Shown here in pieces: positions 45,829 through 57,060 of a DNA stretch of 64,000 bases. Both the position numbers and the translations under genes were made by a program. Origin of the DNA: Batkoa obscura (taxonomy: Eukaryota; Entomophthoromycota; Entomophthoromycetes; Entomophthorales; Batkoaceae); the NCBI GenBank assembly GCA_030770535.1, contig JASVEC010000047.1, positions 186,001-250,000 of the forward strand, read 5' to 3'. The notes beneath the pieces are model-generated. The model saw only the letters and a list, made by a program, of their open reading frames with translations. It had not been told where the DNA came from and did no database searches. Positions within the stretch are counted from its first letter, which is position 1. Each line of letters starts with the position of its first letter.

Positions 45829-46094
45829 GTTCTATTACAAAAGTTTACAATAAATTAAATTCTTGATCAAGCATTTTTAGGTGTCTCATTCTTATTAATT
45901 AGAAAGAAAACGATGAATACTTTTTGTTCATGTTCTTTTAGCATTCTAAGCAAGTATTTACATTTCGTTGGATTTTTATTATTAAACATATGAAATTAAA
46001 ATAAGAAATAACTATAGTACCAATTAATTACATTATTGTGTAGTATAGATTTATTTGAGACTTTTAGTATAGAGACTTTATTGAATATGAGTTA

Positions 46095-46195
46095 ATATGG
46101 GAATGTATTTTTTTAAGAATTCTACTGATAGCTTTTCCACTCAAATAGCGTTTAAAAAATAAAAAATGATGAAATCAAAGAAACATCACCATATA
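46095..46195 (-). repeat. foldback repeat copy, tandem with next
   Basis: ATATGGGAATGTATTTTTT to ACATCACCATAT. Confidence 0.85.
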
Positions 46196-46294
46196 GGGAT
46201 ATATTTAGTATTTAAGAATTTTGGTAATAATTTTTCATTCAAATAGCGCTTAAAAGATGAAAAAAATAATGAACCCAAAAAAATACTCCCATAT
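46192..46294 (-). repeat. foldback repeat copy, tandem with previous
   Basis: ATATAGGGATATATTTAG to ATACTCCCATAT. The two copies share the junction ATAT and point the same way, so one may have inserted at the other's end. Confidence 0.85.
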
Positions 46295-46852
46295 ATTAAG
46301 CTAGTTGAGAATAATTATAATATTTGCTGAAAAATAACATAAGTATCTAATTTTTTGATAAACGGATTTGCTCTTAACTTATAGTGAAACATATATGAAA
46401 TTAGATGACTAAAAATAACCTCTCTTTAACTTCTACCATCCCTAGTAATGTTTTAGTCAAACTAAATGTTGGCTATATACATCTGTGTCATTAAAAATGA
46501 ACTAGCTATAGCCCGCATTTTTATTAATGAATAGTGTTTGAATCCCGAGTTTGGGAATAGTTAAAAATTCCTGCCTAACATATATTTTTAATACAACTGA
46601 AAAGCTATCGAAATCAATAGAAAAAAATTATTTAGACAGTTAAATTTATTTGATTAAAAGTTGGAAAGCTGAGAGATGCAAACTTACAAAATGTTAAAAA
46701 CTATTCAAATTATGTGTATAATATTAGGTATGATAATTCACAGTTTTCATGAGCAAGATCACTTAGTCAATTTTACTCTTTTTTTAATTAATTCGTGTTT
46801 TTATAACTGTTGTTCCTAGCTTATTTAACAGTTGATGGTTTTGCTAAAGCAT

Positions 46853-46957
46853 TTGAGGATGTTTTTTTTTGATTTCATTACTTTTTCCATTTTTTAAACA
46901 CTATTTGAGCAGAGAAGTTGTTGGTAAAATTTTAGGCAAAGAAAATACATCCCCATT
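46853..46957 (+). repeat. foldback repeat copy
   Basis: TTTGAGGATGTTTTTTTTTG to ATACATCCCCATTT. Confidence 0.85.
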
Positions 46958-47336
46958 TTCAAGTATAGCATAGTAACACATAATACTATGAAAGAATTAT
47001 GCGTATTATGTTGTATTTATTGAAGAAGTAAAGAAATCATTTAGTGAAATGGTTAGAGTACTAGAAATAAACTTAGATATAAGCAAACAATTGAGATTAA
47101 TAACAACACTGATAAGAACAAGTATAAATGCAATCATTTTTTACTATGATTTTGAAAAATTTTATTGGTTTTTTAATAGCTTGTATATGAAGTAACCTTA
47201 GATTAATATGTCTAAAAAAATGAAAAACGATTTGCTGCATAAAAATTCTCATTCTTAATATATTTATAATTTCTACCAACATAAAGATATATATGTTGAA
47301 GTTTGAAGTTTACTATATTTTCGTTAACTGCCATCA

Positions 47337-47625
47337 CTATGGCTTACTGACATAGACAAATTCCACCGTTTAACGCCTTATCGATAATATTGTTCCTCTG
47401 GATGTTCGTTACTATATATCTTTACGTGCATTTCCTCCTTACATCATTCAATCCATGCTTTCTAATATTTTAAGAACTATTTGCCCCAATAAAACTTTAG
47501 TACTCAAGAGATTATGGACAACCCGTGGCAGTTTTGTTTCTTTACCTTATAGCCATAAACACACTTCCGCTTACCTTCTGAGTCCATTCATTCTCACAAA
47601 CCAAAGAGTAGCTCTCTGAGGAACT
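47337..47625 (+). pseudogene. unrecognised coding relic
   Basis: GC is higher than around it and a stop-free plus frame of about 80 codons (about 47390-47625) looks protein-like: PLDVRYYISLRAFPPYIIQS, then RLWTTRGSFVSLPYSH. Just upstream a related segment in another frame reads WLTDIDKFHRLTPYR. It has no ATG in a sensible place. Probably a fragment of a decayed host gene or transposon; family unknown. Confidence 0.4.
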
Positions 47626-48174
47626 GAAGCTTGATGGACCGTATGAACCTTCTTTAGCTCTATTAGGGAGGTAAATACCTAAATATAATTCTTCTTTTCT
47701 AAAGGTTATCCATTAACAGGTAAACATCCCTTAAACCAGTAACTTAACTATTAAAAAATTTTGTTGTTACAAACAAAGTATATGGGACTAAAGTCTTTTA
47801 ATAAAAAAAGTTTATTATGTTATAAAACTAATATTTTTTTAATTCGATTGTTTTGAAAAAATTGAATAAACTAGTAAAAGCCATTTTGAATAGAAGTACA
47901 TTTAGTTTATTTAGTATATATCAAATTTTATAGATGATCCAAAGCCCTCTTTTATAGATAATATGAAAACGTTCTTCATTAAATGATAACAATTTTTAAA
48001 GAGTGTAATGGTATGCTAAGAACGCCACATACTAAAGCAAATATATTAAGCAGTAGATTGTAAAGACGTTTATAGCCAGAAAATGTAGCTAAATTAGCCT
48101 CGAAAAACCAAGTAGATCATTTGAATCTAATACTTTTTCGAGGTTTATTATATTAAAATTTTGTCTAATCAATT

Positions 48175-48981
48175 TCAATAAGGATATTTTTTTGGATCAC
48201 TAGTGTTCTTTTCCACTGATCCTTCCCTTTTATAAGTGAGAAAATGATATATACCGAACCCAAGAGTAACTACAATGTGAATAACTAAGGTAGAAATAGA
48301 AATTATCATAGGAAATTTTTCTAAAAATTCAGATCTATCTAGATTTAAATAGACAGCACCTGTGAAAATAAATCTATAGCCGTTAGCAAAAAGGAAACCA
48401 CCGACTATAGCAGCTGTAAATACCTCAAACAAGCGTTTATAAATACCACACAAGACAGCTAATATGATTCCAAAGCCCAAAGTTAAACAAATAATTGCAA
48501 TACCATTTCCAGTAGGAAATCCAATAGTTAAACCAATCATCATTCCAGATCCTAAACCTACCAAAACTATACCAAATTTGCCAAATATAGCAGCCAAAAT
48601 ACCTATCAATAGTCCAAGCACAAGAGATATTGAAAGCAAAATAATAAACGAATCAAACATATCACTGAGTGGATTCTCACCTTGAAGCAAGGAAGAATTG
48701 GTAAATAAGGGCTTGACTTTTTGATAATAGATGATTATAGCACCAATAACCATTGAAACAAAACTGGTTACAAATAAGCCACCAACAAAATATAATGCCT
48801 TTATTACTCCACGACCAAAGATCAAAAATATAAAACCCACTACCAACGACACTACTCCAACTCCTATTAATACTTTAAAGTAAATTTGAAACAAATGCAT
48901 AAAAAAGACTGAAGCTCTAGTTATAATTTCAGCCCCAACATCCAAAGCAGGATTATCAGTAGATCCTATACCGTTATCCAT
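48175..48981 (-). CDS. TMEM198-like (DUF4203) membrane protein, intronless
   Basis: 268 residues from the ATG at 48981; a GTG four codons upstream is not used. Same architecture as the 44489 and 50323 genes but clearly older (KFGIVLVGLGSGMMIGLTIG, GGFLFANGYRFIFTGAVYL). Polar N-terminus of about 35 residues and a charged tail (KREGSVEKNTSDPKKYPY). Upstream DNA resembles that of the other two genes distantly, so whole segments were duplicated in tandem. Confidence 0.9.
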   Translation of the reverse strand: MDNGIGSTDNPALDVGAEIITRASVFFMHLFQIYFKVLIGVGVVSLVVGFIFLIFGRGVIKALYFVGGLFVTSFVSMVIGAIIIYYQKVKPLFTNSSLLQGENPLSDMFDSFIILLSISLVLGLLIGILAAIFGKFGIVLVGLGSGMMIGLTIGFPTGNGIAIICLTLGFGIILAVLCGIYKRLFEVFTAAIVGGFLFANGYRFIFTGAVYLNLDRSEFLEKFPMIISISTLVIHIVVTLGFGIYHFLTYKREGSVEKNTSDPKKYPY

Positions 48982-50322
48982 ATTACTTATCACTAACTTA
49001 TAAATTATTCTAAACTTTATTGTTTTTTTGATTACCTTCCTTTTTCTGTCTTTTTATAATATAATATTGCCTGCCATTATACTTTTTGGTCCCATATTTA
49101 TTCCAGACGGTATCTTAAAACCTTGGTATTTTTTGAATTATGTAATACGCCTTTTGACAAAAAGTCCAGTACGTTTATATAATGTCTAAAAACTATGGGT
49201 CCCGATATATTCGATGATTTATTTGTTCCGAAAAAAATCGTTTAACTTAATAACTATCCGTTTTATTATTTTGATAATATCTATAAGTATAATTTGAGGT
49301 ACTATAGTTAAGAGTAATAAGGCAAAGTATTAATAATGAATTTAGATGTAGGGTTTTAAAAAACATTTATAGTCAAGGTTAAATCTAAATTGTTTACACC
49401 TTTGTTTTCAACTACACGTTCCTATAATCTTTTCTAAATAAATTAAACCGCTATCAAATAAGTCAATACCCACACTTGTTATTATTTGTACCAAAAACAA
49501 GATTATTTTTATTCATGTTCTTTTAAAATTTATGCATAGTTTTCCATCAATAGAATTTTTAGTACTAATTTACAGTTGTTATAATTCTTTGCGACTTAAT
49601 TGTTCATTTATGAAAAATATTAATAAATTTTACTAAAATTCAACGATTAGGTATCATAAAAATTGTTATGATACTTTAAAAATTACTTTTAAAGATACCA
49701 GCTAATACATCACTACATAGTATAGATATGTTCGGGACTTTTATTACAAAGATTATACTGGATGTATTAATGGATAGTTTCTCAAACTACTTAAAAACAA
49801 CAATGGTATTTATAGAGGCTATAAAAGCGTATATCATTTTCTGATAAATAGTCCTAACTTTAATCTGTTACTAATATTTAGTAGAGTTATATCGTTTTGA
49901 ATTAAATCAAAGCTCTAATCTACCGCCTTTAAGAATATCTTTATTAGCTCAGAGATCAAGTTGATTTATTTGTATTGCTAAAAGAAAAAACCATTGTAAG
50001 TCACAGCTTTGTCAATAAAAGAAATGTATAATTTGAATCTAGAGACACTCAAACAATGTACAATTATCTTGAAATTTGAGCTTACTTAATTGGAAATTAG
50101 AGCCAAAAATATAACCAGGGCTAATAAATACAGGATTCATAATGTTATCAAAATGATATTGTATGAGTAAATGAAAAATATTGTATATTAATCTAAAATA
50201 TGTTTTATCAATATGATACAAGTGAGATGAATCTAGTGAAATAACTAAACAGTTTAAAATAATAAGTTTTTTAAAATTATTTTATTATATATTACATGTG
50301 TGTCTACTTAATTCTGATATCA
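48982..50322. other. intergenic region
   Basis: Promoter of the preceding DUF4203 gene. No supported gene; a 60-codon minus frame at 50039-50221 has no supporting features. Confidence 0.4.
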
Positions 50323-51120
50323 TTATTTTTCTGGATCACCATTGTTATTTTTAGCCGATTCCTTTCTTTTATAAGTATAGAGATGATATAGGCCAAAACC
50401 GAGAGTAAGTACAATATAGATGACTAGAGTAGAAATAGAGATCGATTTGGTATATGTGTCTATGTATTCAAGGTTCTCTACATTCAGATAAACAGCACCT
50501 GTGAAGATAAGTCTATACCCATTAGAGAAAAGAAAACCACCAACTATAGAAGCTGTAATTACTTCAAACAATCGTTTATAGAAGCCGCATAAAACACCAA
50601 GAATGATGCCTAAACCAATAGTCAAACAGCCTATAGCAATAGCATTTCCAGTAGTGACACCAATAGCCAATCCGATCATCATGCCACATGCTAAACCTAC
50701 TAAAACAATACCGAATTTACCATAGATAGCAGCTAAAATACCAATCACTAGTCCAAGTACAAGAGATACTATAAGTAAAATAATAAATGCTTTGAACACT
50801 CCCCCAAATGGATTATCTCTTTCGAGTAGAGAAGGATCCGTAAACAAAGGTTTGACTTTATTGAAATAAATTATTATTGTACCAATTAACATTGAAATAA
50901 AACTAATGACTACTAAACCACCAAAGAAATATAACACTTTAATTACTCTGCGACCAAATATTAAAAATACTAATCCTAACACTAATAATACTACTCCAAT
51001 CCCTATTAATGCTTTAGAATAAATTTGAAGCATATTGATCAAAAACCCATAAACTTTGCTCATCATTTCAGCTACAGCCTCTGAGCTTGCGTCAATACTA
51101 TGATCCATATTATTATCCAT
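50323..51120 (-). CDS. TMEM198-like (DUF4203) membrane protein, recent duplicate
   Basis: 265 residues, ATG at 51120; twin of 44489-45304, with the same N-terminus (MDNNMDHSIDASSEAVAEMM) and a handful of silent changes. The C-terminal tail differs. 3' flanks are unrelated: the twin ends next to a foldback repeat, this one does not. Confidence 0.9.
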   Translation of the reverse strand: MDNNMDHSIDASSEAVAEMMSKVYGFLINMLQIYSKALIGIGVVLLVLGLVFLIFGRRVIKVLYFFGGLVVISFISMLIGTIIIYFNKVKPLFTDPSLLERDNPFGGVFKAFIILLIVSLVLGLVIGILAAIYGKFGIVLVGLACGMMIGLAIGVTTGNAIAIGCLTIGLGIILGVLCGFYKRLFEVITASIVGGFLFSNGYRLIFTGAVYLNVENLEYIDTYTKSISISTLVIYIVLTLGFGLYHLYTYKRKESAKNNNGDPEK

Positions 51121-51933
51121 ATTTTTATTATCAATTCAGTATAATAAGTTAAACTTTATTGTTTTTATTTTTATTTAATTGGCATTATTTTTACATCTTT
51201 TTATATTATTTTTGTTTACTACCATTATTACTTTTTTCATATAGTTATTATAGTGTGGCGATTTACGCCCTTGATATGTTTAGTGAACCATTAGTATTAA
51301 ATCAAAGCGGGGTTTATATGTTCTTCTAAATATTATTTACTCCGATTTAATTTGAGGTTTACTTAGAGAAAAATTTTAATTGGAGTTTATATCTATCTCT
51401 TGTTTTATTGTTCTGATTTATACACAGGTATGTAATTTGTAATACCATGATTATAGCCAATATATATAAGCATTCATAGCAAATCTTAATATAAGCTCAA
51501 AGTAAACTATAGAGTACTTTCAATTCTATATTAGTAAAGATAACATAATAAATTGAAATACGATTAAACTGGTTAATTTATAAACATTATTGGTATTTAT
51601 CAAGAAGAAAATTATTACCCCTGCTCATGTTCTTAAAACATTTTAAGCGAATTTTTACATTTTGGAATTTTTAGTAATAAATCTATTTATAAAGCTAGTT
51701 AATTTCATCGAAAGTATCTCCTTTACTTTTTTTAGACTTGGATCCTTCTTTTCTCATTACACTCGGCGGAACTGTTCTTTTGCTATTAAAGATTCTCGTT
51801 TTTTTGAATTTATTCCTCCTTTAAGCGTTTTGTGTATTAAATAAGTAGGTAATACAGGACTTGCTCTTGAAGTCAGAAAAAAATTAGGGAATAATTAAAG
51901 CATGAACTAACCGTATCTCTATGTAATATATGA
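51121..51933. other. intergenic region with a coding-like patch
   Basis: A plus frame at 51662-51844 (FTFFRLGSFFSHYTRRNCSF, then FFEFIPPLSVLCIK) looks protein-like but begins at a TTG codon and is short. Possible transposon or gene relic; not recognised. Confidence 0.3.
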
Positions 51934-52035
51934 GTATGGGAGTGTTTTTTTGGCTTCATCATTTTTTACCTTTCAAGCACTATTTCAATCGAAAAATTGT
52001 TAATAAAATTCTTAAACATAAAAATACATTCCTAT
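51934..52035 (+). repeat. foldback repeat copy
   Basis: TATGGGAGTGTTTTTTTGG to ATACATTCCTATA. Confidence 0.85.
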
Positions 52036-52493
52036 ATAACTTGGCTTTTGTTTAAAGAGCTTTATCAGATGCATTCAAAGAATAACTTAATAAAGTGTTT
52101 AAATATAATAGCGACGTTTATTGAAAGATTATAAAACTGTTGTATTTTGTGGTGGATGAATATTTTTTTTTGGTTTGTGACAAAAATTTATGATAGATCT
52201 ATCCCATTCTCTAACTAAATTAACATTAACTTGTACTGCCCTTGTGAATATTTTTGTTTAATTAAATATGACATATATCTATTTAAATTGTTAAAAAGAA
52301 ACTATAATAAACTACTTTCATATTGAATTTAATAATAATTGAACACATCTAACTTGATACAAATCTCTAATATAGCTAAAAGAGTTTTTTTAAATTCTTA
52401 AAAAACGAGCTCCCAACTATCTTTATTAGTTAAGAGTGCAATAATTAGAAACTAGTAATAAGAGGAGAGTAAGGTCAGAGAGGAAGTGGTTTA

Positions 52494-52725
52494 ATGCCTT
52501 TTTTGGGATTTGATAATCTAGATATCATACGAGGTAAATTAGTAGCCTACACAATCTTTCACTCAATGACCAAGCTTGCCAAAGAGGATTTAAAAGGACA
52601 AGCTCCAAAGGCCAATTTTGTGTGGATCCTATAGATTGGCCATAAAATTGAAGAACAAAAGGAGATTATAAAGTGAATTTTTAAGCTAGCCGAAATAAAT
52701 ACAGTGTCATCAATTGACGGAATGG
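52494..52725 (+). pseudogene. unrecognised coding relic
   Basis: From an ATG at 52494 a protein-like frame runs for about 45 codons (MPFLGFDNLDIIRGKLVAYT, then LAKEDLKGQAPKANFVWIL), and the same frame carries on past single stops (IGHKIEEQKEIIK, IFKLAEINTVSSID). Composition differs from the AT-rich surroundings. Family unknown; not functional as it stands. Confidence 0.4.
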
Positions 52726-53082
52726 GAGGATAGGAGTAAATCCAATTAACAGTAAAAACCTCAATTTCCTAATATTAAATTTGTATTATCAAAACAAATT
52801 TAATAGCAGCATGCTTAAGAAATATTCAAAACTATAAATATACTGTCAACTATCTAAATTAGTCTACGAGGATTCTAATTGTTAAAGGGCTAATAGTAAA
52901 TTAAAAAACTAATTCAATCAAGCTTGTAATATTTTTTATTAGATCAAGATAACATAGTTAGTTTGCTTAAGTATAACTTTTCTAAAGTAATAGCTATCCA
53001 TTCTCTGATAGCTTTGTTAAGATAGCCATAATCATAAATTTTAAACTATATTTAGTATTCACAAAGATAAGTGATGAAATCG

Positions 53083-53793
53083 CTAAACCGGGTAATGCTT
53101 TAGCTTATTGTTTTTTGGTTTAGCCTTTGACTTATTATACTTCACTTTGAACACAGCGAAGATCACCATTTTAAAAATAATTGTTACTATATGCGCTAAT
53201 ATACAGCTTGGTGTACTTTTTTGAAAAAGTAAAGTACTAATACTGATGATGTTAAACCCTTCCACAAATAAAAATGAGCCAGTCCAAATACATGCCATTA
53301 CAAACCCATCTTCTTTATGAAAAAACATTCCATTCAACAAAATAAGGGATAAGATAAAGCCAACTGGTAAATTAATTATTGGGGATGGAAAAAAAGATCC
53401 AAATGTAAACCATAACAAATAGCCTGAAAACATACCTATTACAATATCTCCAAACCTTTCATTGTATAACGCTAACAAACCAAAGATTATAGAAATAGCT
53501 AAAGCACCTAGATTCATCCCCAAGAAAGGGATATTTTGATTTCCTGCTGTTGTCATTGAGGTATCTTTTCTGTATATAACTATTAATAAACCTATTTGAA
53601 TTATAAAAGAAGTGAAAAGCCAATAACCAGAGCTAAAGCGTATAAATTTGATTGTAGATTCTCTTTTATGAAGTATTATAAACCCAGTAATTATGTAAAT
53701 AATACCAACTAGAATATTTATTATAAGGATACTGAGCTCTTCAACTAGGAAAGCATCAATAAAGCCATATTGTGAATAATAGGAAGAGTTCAT
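53083..53793 (-). CDS. DUF4203-related membrane protein, second sub-family
   Basis: 236 residues, ATG at 53793, intronless. Seven hydrophobic helices, but the landmark glycine motifs are weaker (RFGDIVIGMFSGYLLWFTFG in place of GIVLVGLACGMMIG). It is the only intact member of the sub-family that includes the decayed copies at 36070 and 42853. The tail is strongly basic (KVKYNKSKAKPKNNKLKHYPV), which could bind acidic lipids (inference). Confidence 0.8.
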   Translation of the reverse strand: MNSSYYSQYGFIDAFLVEELSILIINILVGIIYIITGFIILHKRESTIKFIRFSSGYWLFTSFIIQIGLLIVIYRKDTSMTTAGNQNIPFLGMNLGALAISIIFGLLALYNERFGDIVIGMFSGYLLWFTFGSFFPSPIINLPVGFILSLILLNGMFFHKEDGFVMACIWTGSFLFVEGFNIISISTLLFQKSTPSCILAHIVTIIFKMVIFAVFKVKYNKSKAKPKNNKLKHYPV

Positions 53794-54431
53794 TTTTTTA
53801 TGGAACTTGTTTTTTTACATTTCATGACTAATTATGTTTTTTTATAGTTACTCATATTTGAATAACATTAATAAATGAGTTAAAAGTAAATTAGGAACAA
53901 ACAGATTAATGTAAAAGAGTACTTTTTTAACTATTAAACTTTCTTAGCTTACGCCGTATAATCACAGGGGGAGTTTCAGTTAGTAAGTTATTTAGTAATA
54001 TTTAATTAAATGTTACTTTATTTTATAGAGTTTTCATAGTATAGGGAATCCTTATTACAAACTATGATCAATACCCATTTTACTGACAGTTAATTTCCTG
54101 ATAAGGCAAATTTAACATAAAACTAATTAATTAAATCTGTTTTTAAAGTATTAAGAGTTTTTACACTAAGGTGAGTCTAATATGTTTCTTTATTCTGATT
54201 AGCCCACATGCCATAATATTCAAATATAGCTGTTTATATTATTTTATTATGAATTTTTTATTAAAAAATTAAGCTTTCAATAGTATAAAATCATTTATTT
54301 TATTGGCTAAATTTAATTTCTATCAAATATAAAGTAAATGTTATACTGTAATTTTATTATAATATTAAGATTGAAAGTATATTATTTTATAAAACTCATA
54401 TATTAATTAAATCTGTTTAGCAAAACAGGGG
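53794..54431. other. intergenic region
   Basis: No feature seen. Confidence 0.45.
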
Positions 54432-54449
54432 CTCGTCGCTATCGACGAG
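54432..54449. terminator. perfect GC-rich hairpin next to tRNA-Ile
   Basis: CTCGTCG-CTAT-CGACGAG, a 7-bp perfect stem with a 4-nt loop, four bases past the 3' end of the tRNA-Ile gene, followed on the minus strand by CCCCTGTTTT. It may aid 3' end formation or be a pre-tRNA trailer structure. The other tRNA-Ile copy at 63712 lacks it. Confidence 0.4.
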
Positions 54450-54452
54450 TTA

Positions 54453-54525
54453 TGCTCCGTATAGGGCTTGAACCTATGACCTTAGCGTTATTAGCACCAC
54501 GCTCTGCCAACTGAGCTAACGGAGC
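54453..54525 (-). tRNA. tRNA-Ile (anticodon AAT)
   Basis: 73 nt: acceptor GCTCCGT/ACGGAGC, A box TAGCTCAGTTGG, anticodon arm TGGTG-CTAATAA-CGCTA (AAT, read as inosine-AU), B box GGTTCAAGCCC. No intron. Confidence 0.95.
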
Positions 54526-54988
54526 ATTTCTAATCACTGTTGATATTATCGATTAAAAATAATTAATATTTACTAAATTAACTTTTAAAGACAGTGGTGA
54601 TTGTTAGCAATGCTTTTGCCTTTAGCTATTTGTTGTATTTATTAATTTTAAAGGTACGGATCTTTGCTGACATTTCATTTGTATTGGTAGTCGTTATTTT
54701 ATCACATTGTAAGTATGGTAATGGTGAGTATTTTAAAGCTATTAATTTAGGTTTAAATACATACGTAGTTGGTTTATTTTAAATAAAATATATAGAAGTT
54801 ATATTAAAGTTGAATATCTATTATATGGTTAATAAAGTTAAAAATAAAATGATGTTTATCATTATTGATAATTTTTATATTAATATAATAATGATAGGCT
54901 ATTTACCATACTTGATCATCTCTAAAAGAATGGTAACAGTATAGTATAAATACCAAATATAATAAAAAAGGTATATCAATATAAACAG
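54526..54988. other. intergenic region
   Basis: A plus frame at 54594-54782 is hydrophobic but starts at GTG; not called. Confidence 0.4.
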
Positions 54989-55096
54989 ATATGGGAGTGT
55001 TTTTTTTTTGCTTCATTACTTTTTCAATCTTTTGAGCACTATATAAGCAGAAAAATTGCCAGTAAAATTTTTAAACACGAAAATACATCCTCATAT
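54989..55096 (+). repeat. foldback repeat copy
   Basis: ATATGGGAGTGTTTTTTTTT to ATACATCCTCATAT. Confidence 0.85.
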
Positions 55097-55098
55097 GT

Positions 55099-55123
55099 TA
55101 TTTATTTTATTTTATTTTATTTT
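55099..55123. repeat. (TTTTA)n simple repeat
   Basis: About five TTTTA units directly after the foldback repeat. Confidence 0.8.
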
Positions 55124-55219
55124 GTTAAAAGGAGGATAAGACTAATAATAAATCAATATGTTTGAAAATAAATATAACGTTTTAATTAAATAATAATAAT
55201 AATAAACTAAAAAAATTGT

Positions 55220-56313
55220 CTATTTTTTACCTGATCTATCAAGCCTTCTCTTTGAATGTTGTTTTTCCAACCTTTCATCAGTTTCCTTTTCAACTTCCAA
55301 TGTTCTTTTATTATTATGATGAAGTGATAGGATTGTACGACCTGGACTAATGGGTTGATTAACATTTAAATCAACATCGTTATAATTTAAATCCAGAAGC
55401 TTAGATTTCTTATGCTCTAAATATCTTTTAGGATTATATCTTTTGATAGTCTCTATTTCATTATTAAATGTATGTTCATTTTGTAAATTTTTATCTTTAA
55501 TGGTAATTCTCTTTATATCGAATTCTTCCGTAGCTTCCCAATTAGTTGCCCACTCTGATGCATAACTAGAACTATCCTTCAGCCCCTGTTGATAGCTATT
55601 TTGTATTTGGGTCGGGTTTTCCTTTAAACTATCAATGTGTTCGCTTCTTAAAGTACTCTTTATATTTTGTTTAGTTAATGTTACTGATTTGTCACGATTC
55701 TTTATATTTATACTGTTACTAGCGTTGTTTGATTCTTTTTTTCTCCCAATTAATTTATCTATTTTTTCCCCAATTAATTTATCTATTTTTTCTTCAATTA
55801 ATTTATCCATTTTTTCTTCAATTAATTTATCCATTTTTTCATCTTCATTAATATCATTAATAAGCGTTGATTTCTTCAATAAGACTTGGTGCTTAGAAGA
55901 ACAGGCTTCATCATCTAAAACTCGTTATAGTCATTATTTAATTTACTACTATTACTACACTTACAAACATCCTTTCTTACTTCCTCTAAATTATCATCTT
56001 TCATTTTGTTCTCTAATATTTTTAATTTATCACTTGTTTTCATTTTTTCCTTCTTTTGTTTATTCAGTTGTTGTTTTATTTGATCAAATATATCGACATC
56101 TTCTTTATCTTCAGTAATTTTGGTTTGATTTTGCAACATGTCTTTAACTGCTTTAGAATGTTTCCATTTGGCGTTTATGGACATTATTATCTTTCCTCTT
56201 TCCATTATATCTTTTCCTTTATTTTTTAATGAATCATTGATAACTACCATAAACTTTTTGAAGTTATTATGACTTAATTGAAGTAATTCGGACACTTCAA
56301 CTGTTCTTTTCAT
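55220..56313 (-). CDS. Lys/Glu-rich protein with 9-residue repeats, two exons
   Basis: Exons 56313-55965 and 55914-55220 around a 50-nt intron (GTAAGT donor, TTTTAG acceptor) give one 347-residue frame; without splicing there are two overlapping frames. The N-terminus (about 1-65) is a globular-looking helical segment, VSELLQLSHNNFKKFMVVIN, followed by long charged helices. Residues about 142-174 are four tandem copies of a nine-residue unit, EEKMDKLIE, with I/M and G variants. The C-terminal half is polar with basic clusters (RRLDRSGKK at the end) that could act in nuclear import. No recognised family. It lies 320 bp from the telomere-like tract. Confidence 0.65.
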
Positions 56314-56633
56314 TGTTTTAACTTAAGATAAATAAATTCGAGTTAAAATGAATTGATTTTTAATTGACTTTTGATCCTTTGGAAATTTATTGGTTATAAA
56401 TGAATTTCAATTGAATAGCTAAATATTATTGGAACCAATAAAATTTGGAATTTGAAAAGTATTACGCTGCTCATTTTTTAAAGGGTTAGTCTAAATGAAG
56501 TTGCCAAGTTTAACTAAAGTTAGGATAAAGCCATCTCGGCTAATCATGTGGCTTTGTTTTGATAATCATTGGCTTGGATCAGAAAACAAATATCAATTTT
56601 GGCATGCAGCCATAGAAAACTATCAAACTCTGG
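56314..56633. other. intergenic region
   Basis: Promoter of the Lys/Glu-rich gene. A plus frame starting near 56495 runs into the telomere-like tract and is not called. Confidence 0.4.
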
Positions 56634-56699
56634 CCTTAACCATCACTAACTCTAGCCTCAATCTTAGCCCTAATCTTTAACCCTAACTCTAACCCTAAC
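56634..56699. repeat. interstitial telomere-like tract
   Basis: The core at 56668-56699 contains CCCTAA and its variants (TTTAACCCTAACTCTAACCC), the C-rich strand of TTAGGG telomeres; a degenerate array of the same period leads into it from about 56634. In this orientation a chromosome end would lie to the left. Confidence 0.7.
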
Positions 56700-56962
56700 A
56701 AAAAGAGATCTCATTTGTTGAATTACAACAAATCATGGTTACTGAGCCTTAAGTTTTTTAGCCTTTGATTAGTCAATTTGTTACCTTATGAGCTGCAGTA
56801 ATTACATTTAGATTCTCTCTTTTTATATTTGGGGGAGTTTATTGGGTTTTTATTCAAGTTTTTAATACAGCTTATACATTTAATTAATAAATAACTATTA
56901 TTTTTATTTTAAAATGAAAAATACGGAGAAAAATAGTAAAAATATTCAATTAAATAAAATAT
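56700..56962. other. intergenic region
   Basis: No feature seen. Confidence 0.4.
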
Positions 56963-57060
56963 TAAGGATGTCTCTTTTGTTTAAGAAATCTACTATCATT
57001 TTTTCTACTCAACATTACTTAGAAATTGAAAAAGTAATGAAACCGAAAAACACATTGCAT
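56963..57060 (-). repeat. foldback repeat copy, degraded
   Basis: Only the middle (TTTTCTACTCAACATTACTT, AAAGTAATGAAACCGAAAAA) is clear; termini are lost. Confidence 0.65.

Noticed and set aside
48982-48993. GTG start for the DUF4203 gene at 48175
   Set aside because: The ATG at 48981 gives the MDN start shared with its paralogues.
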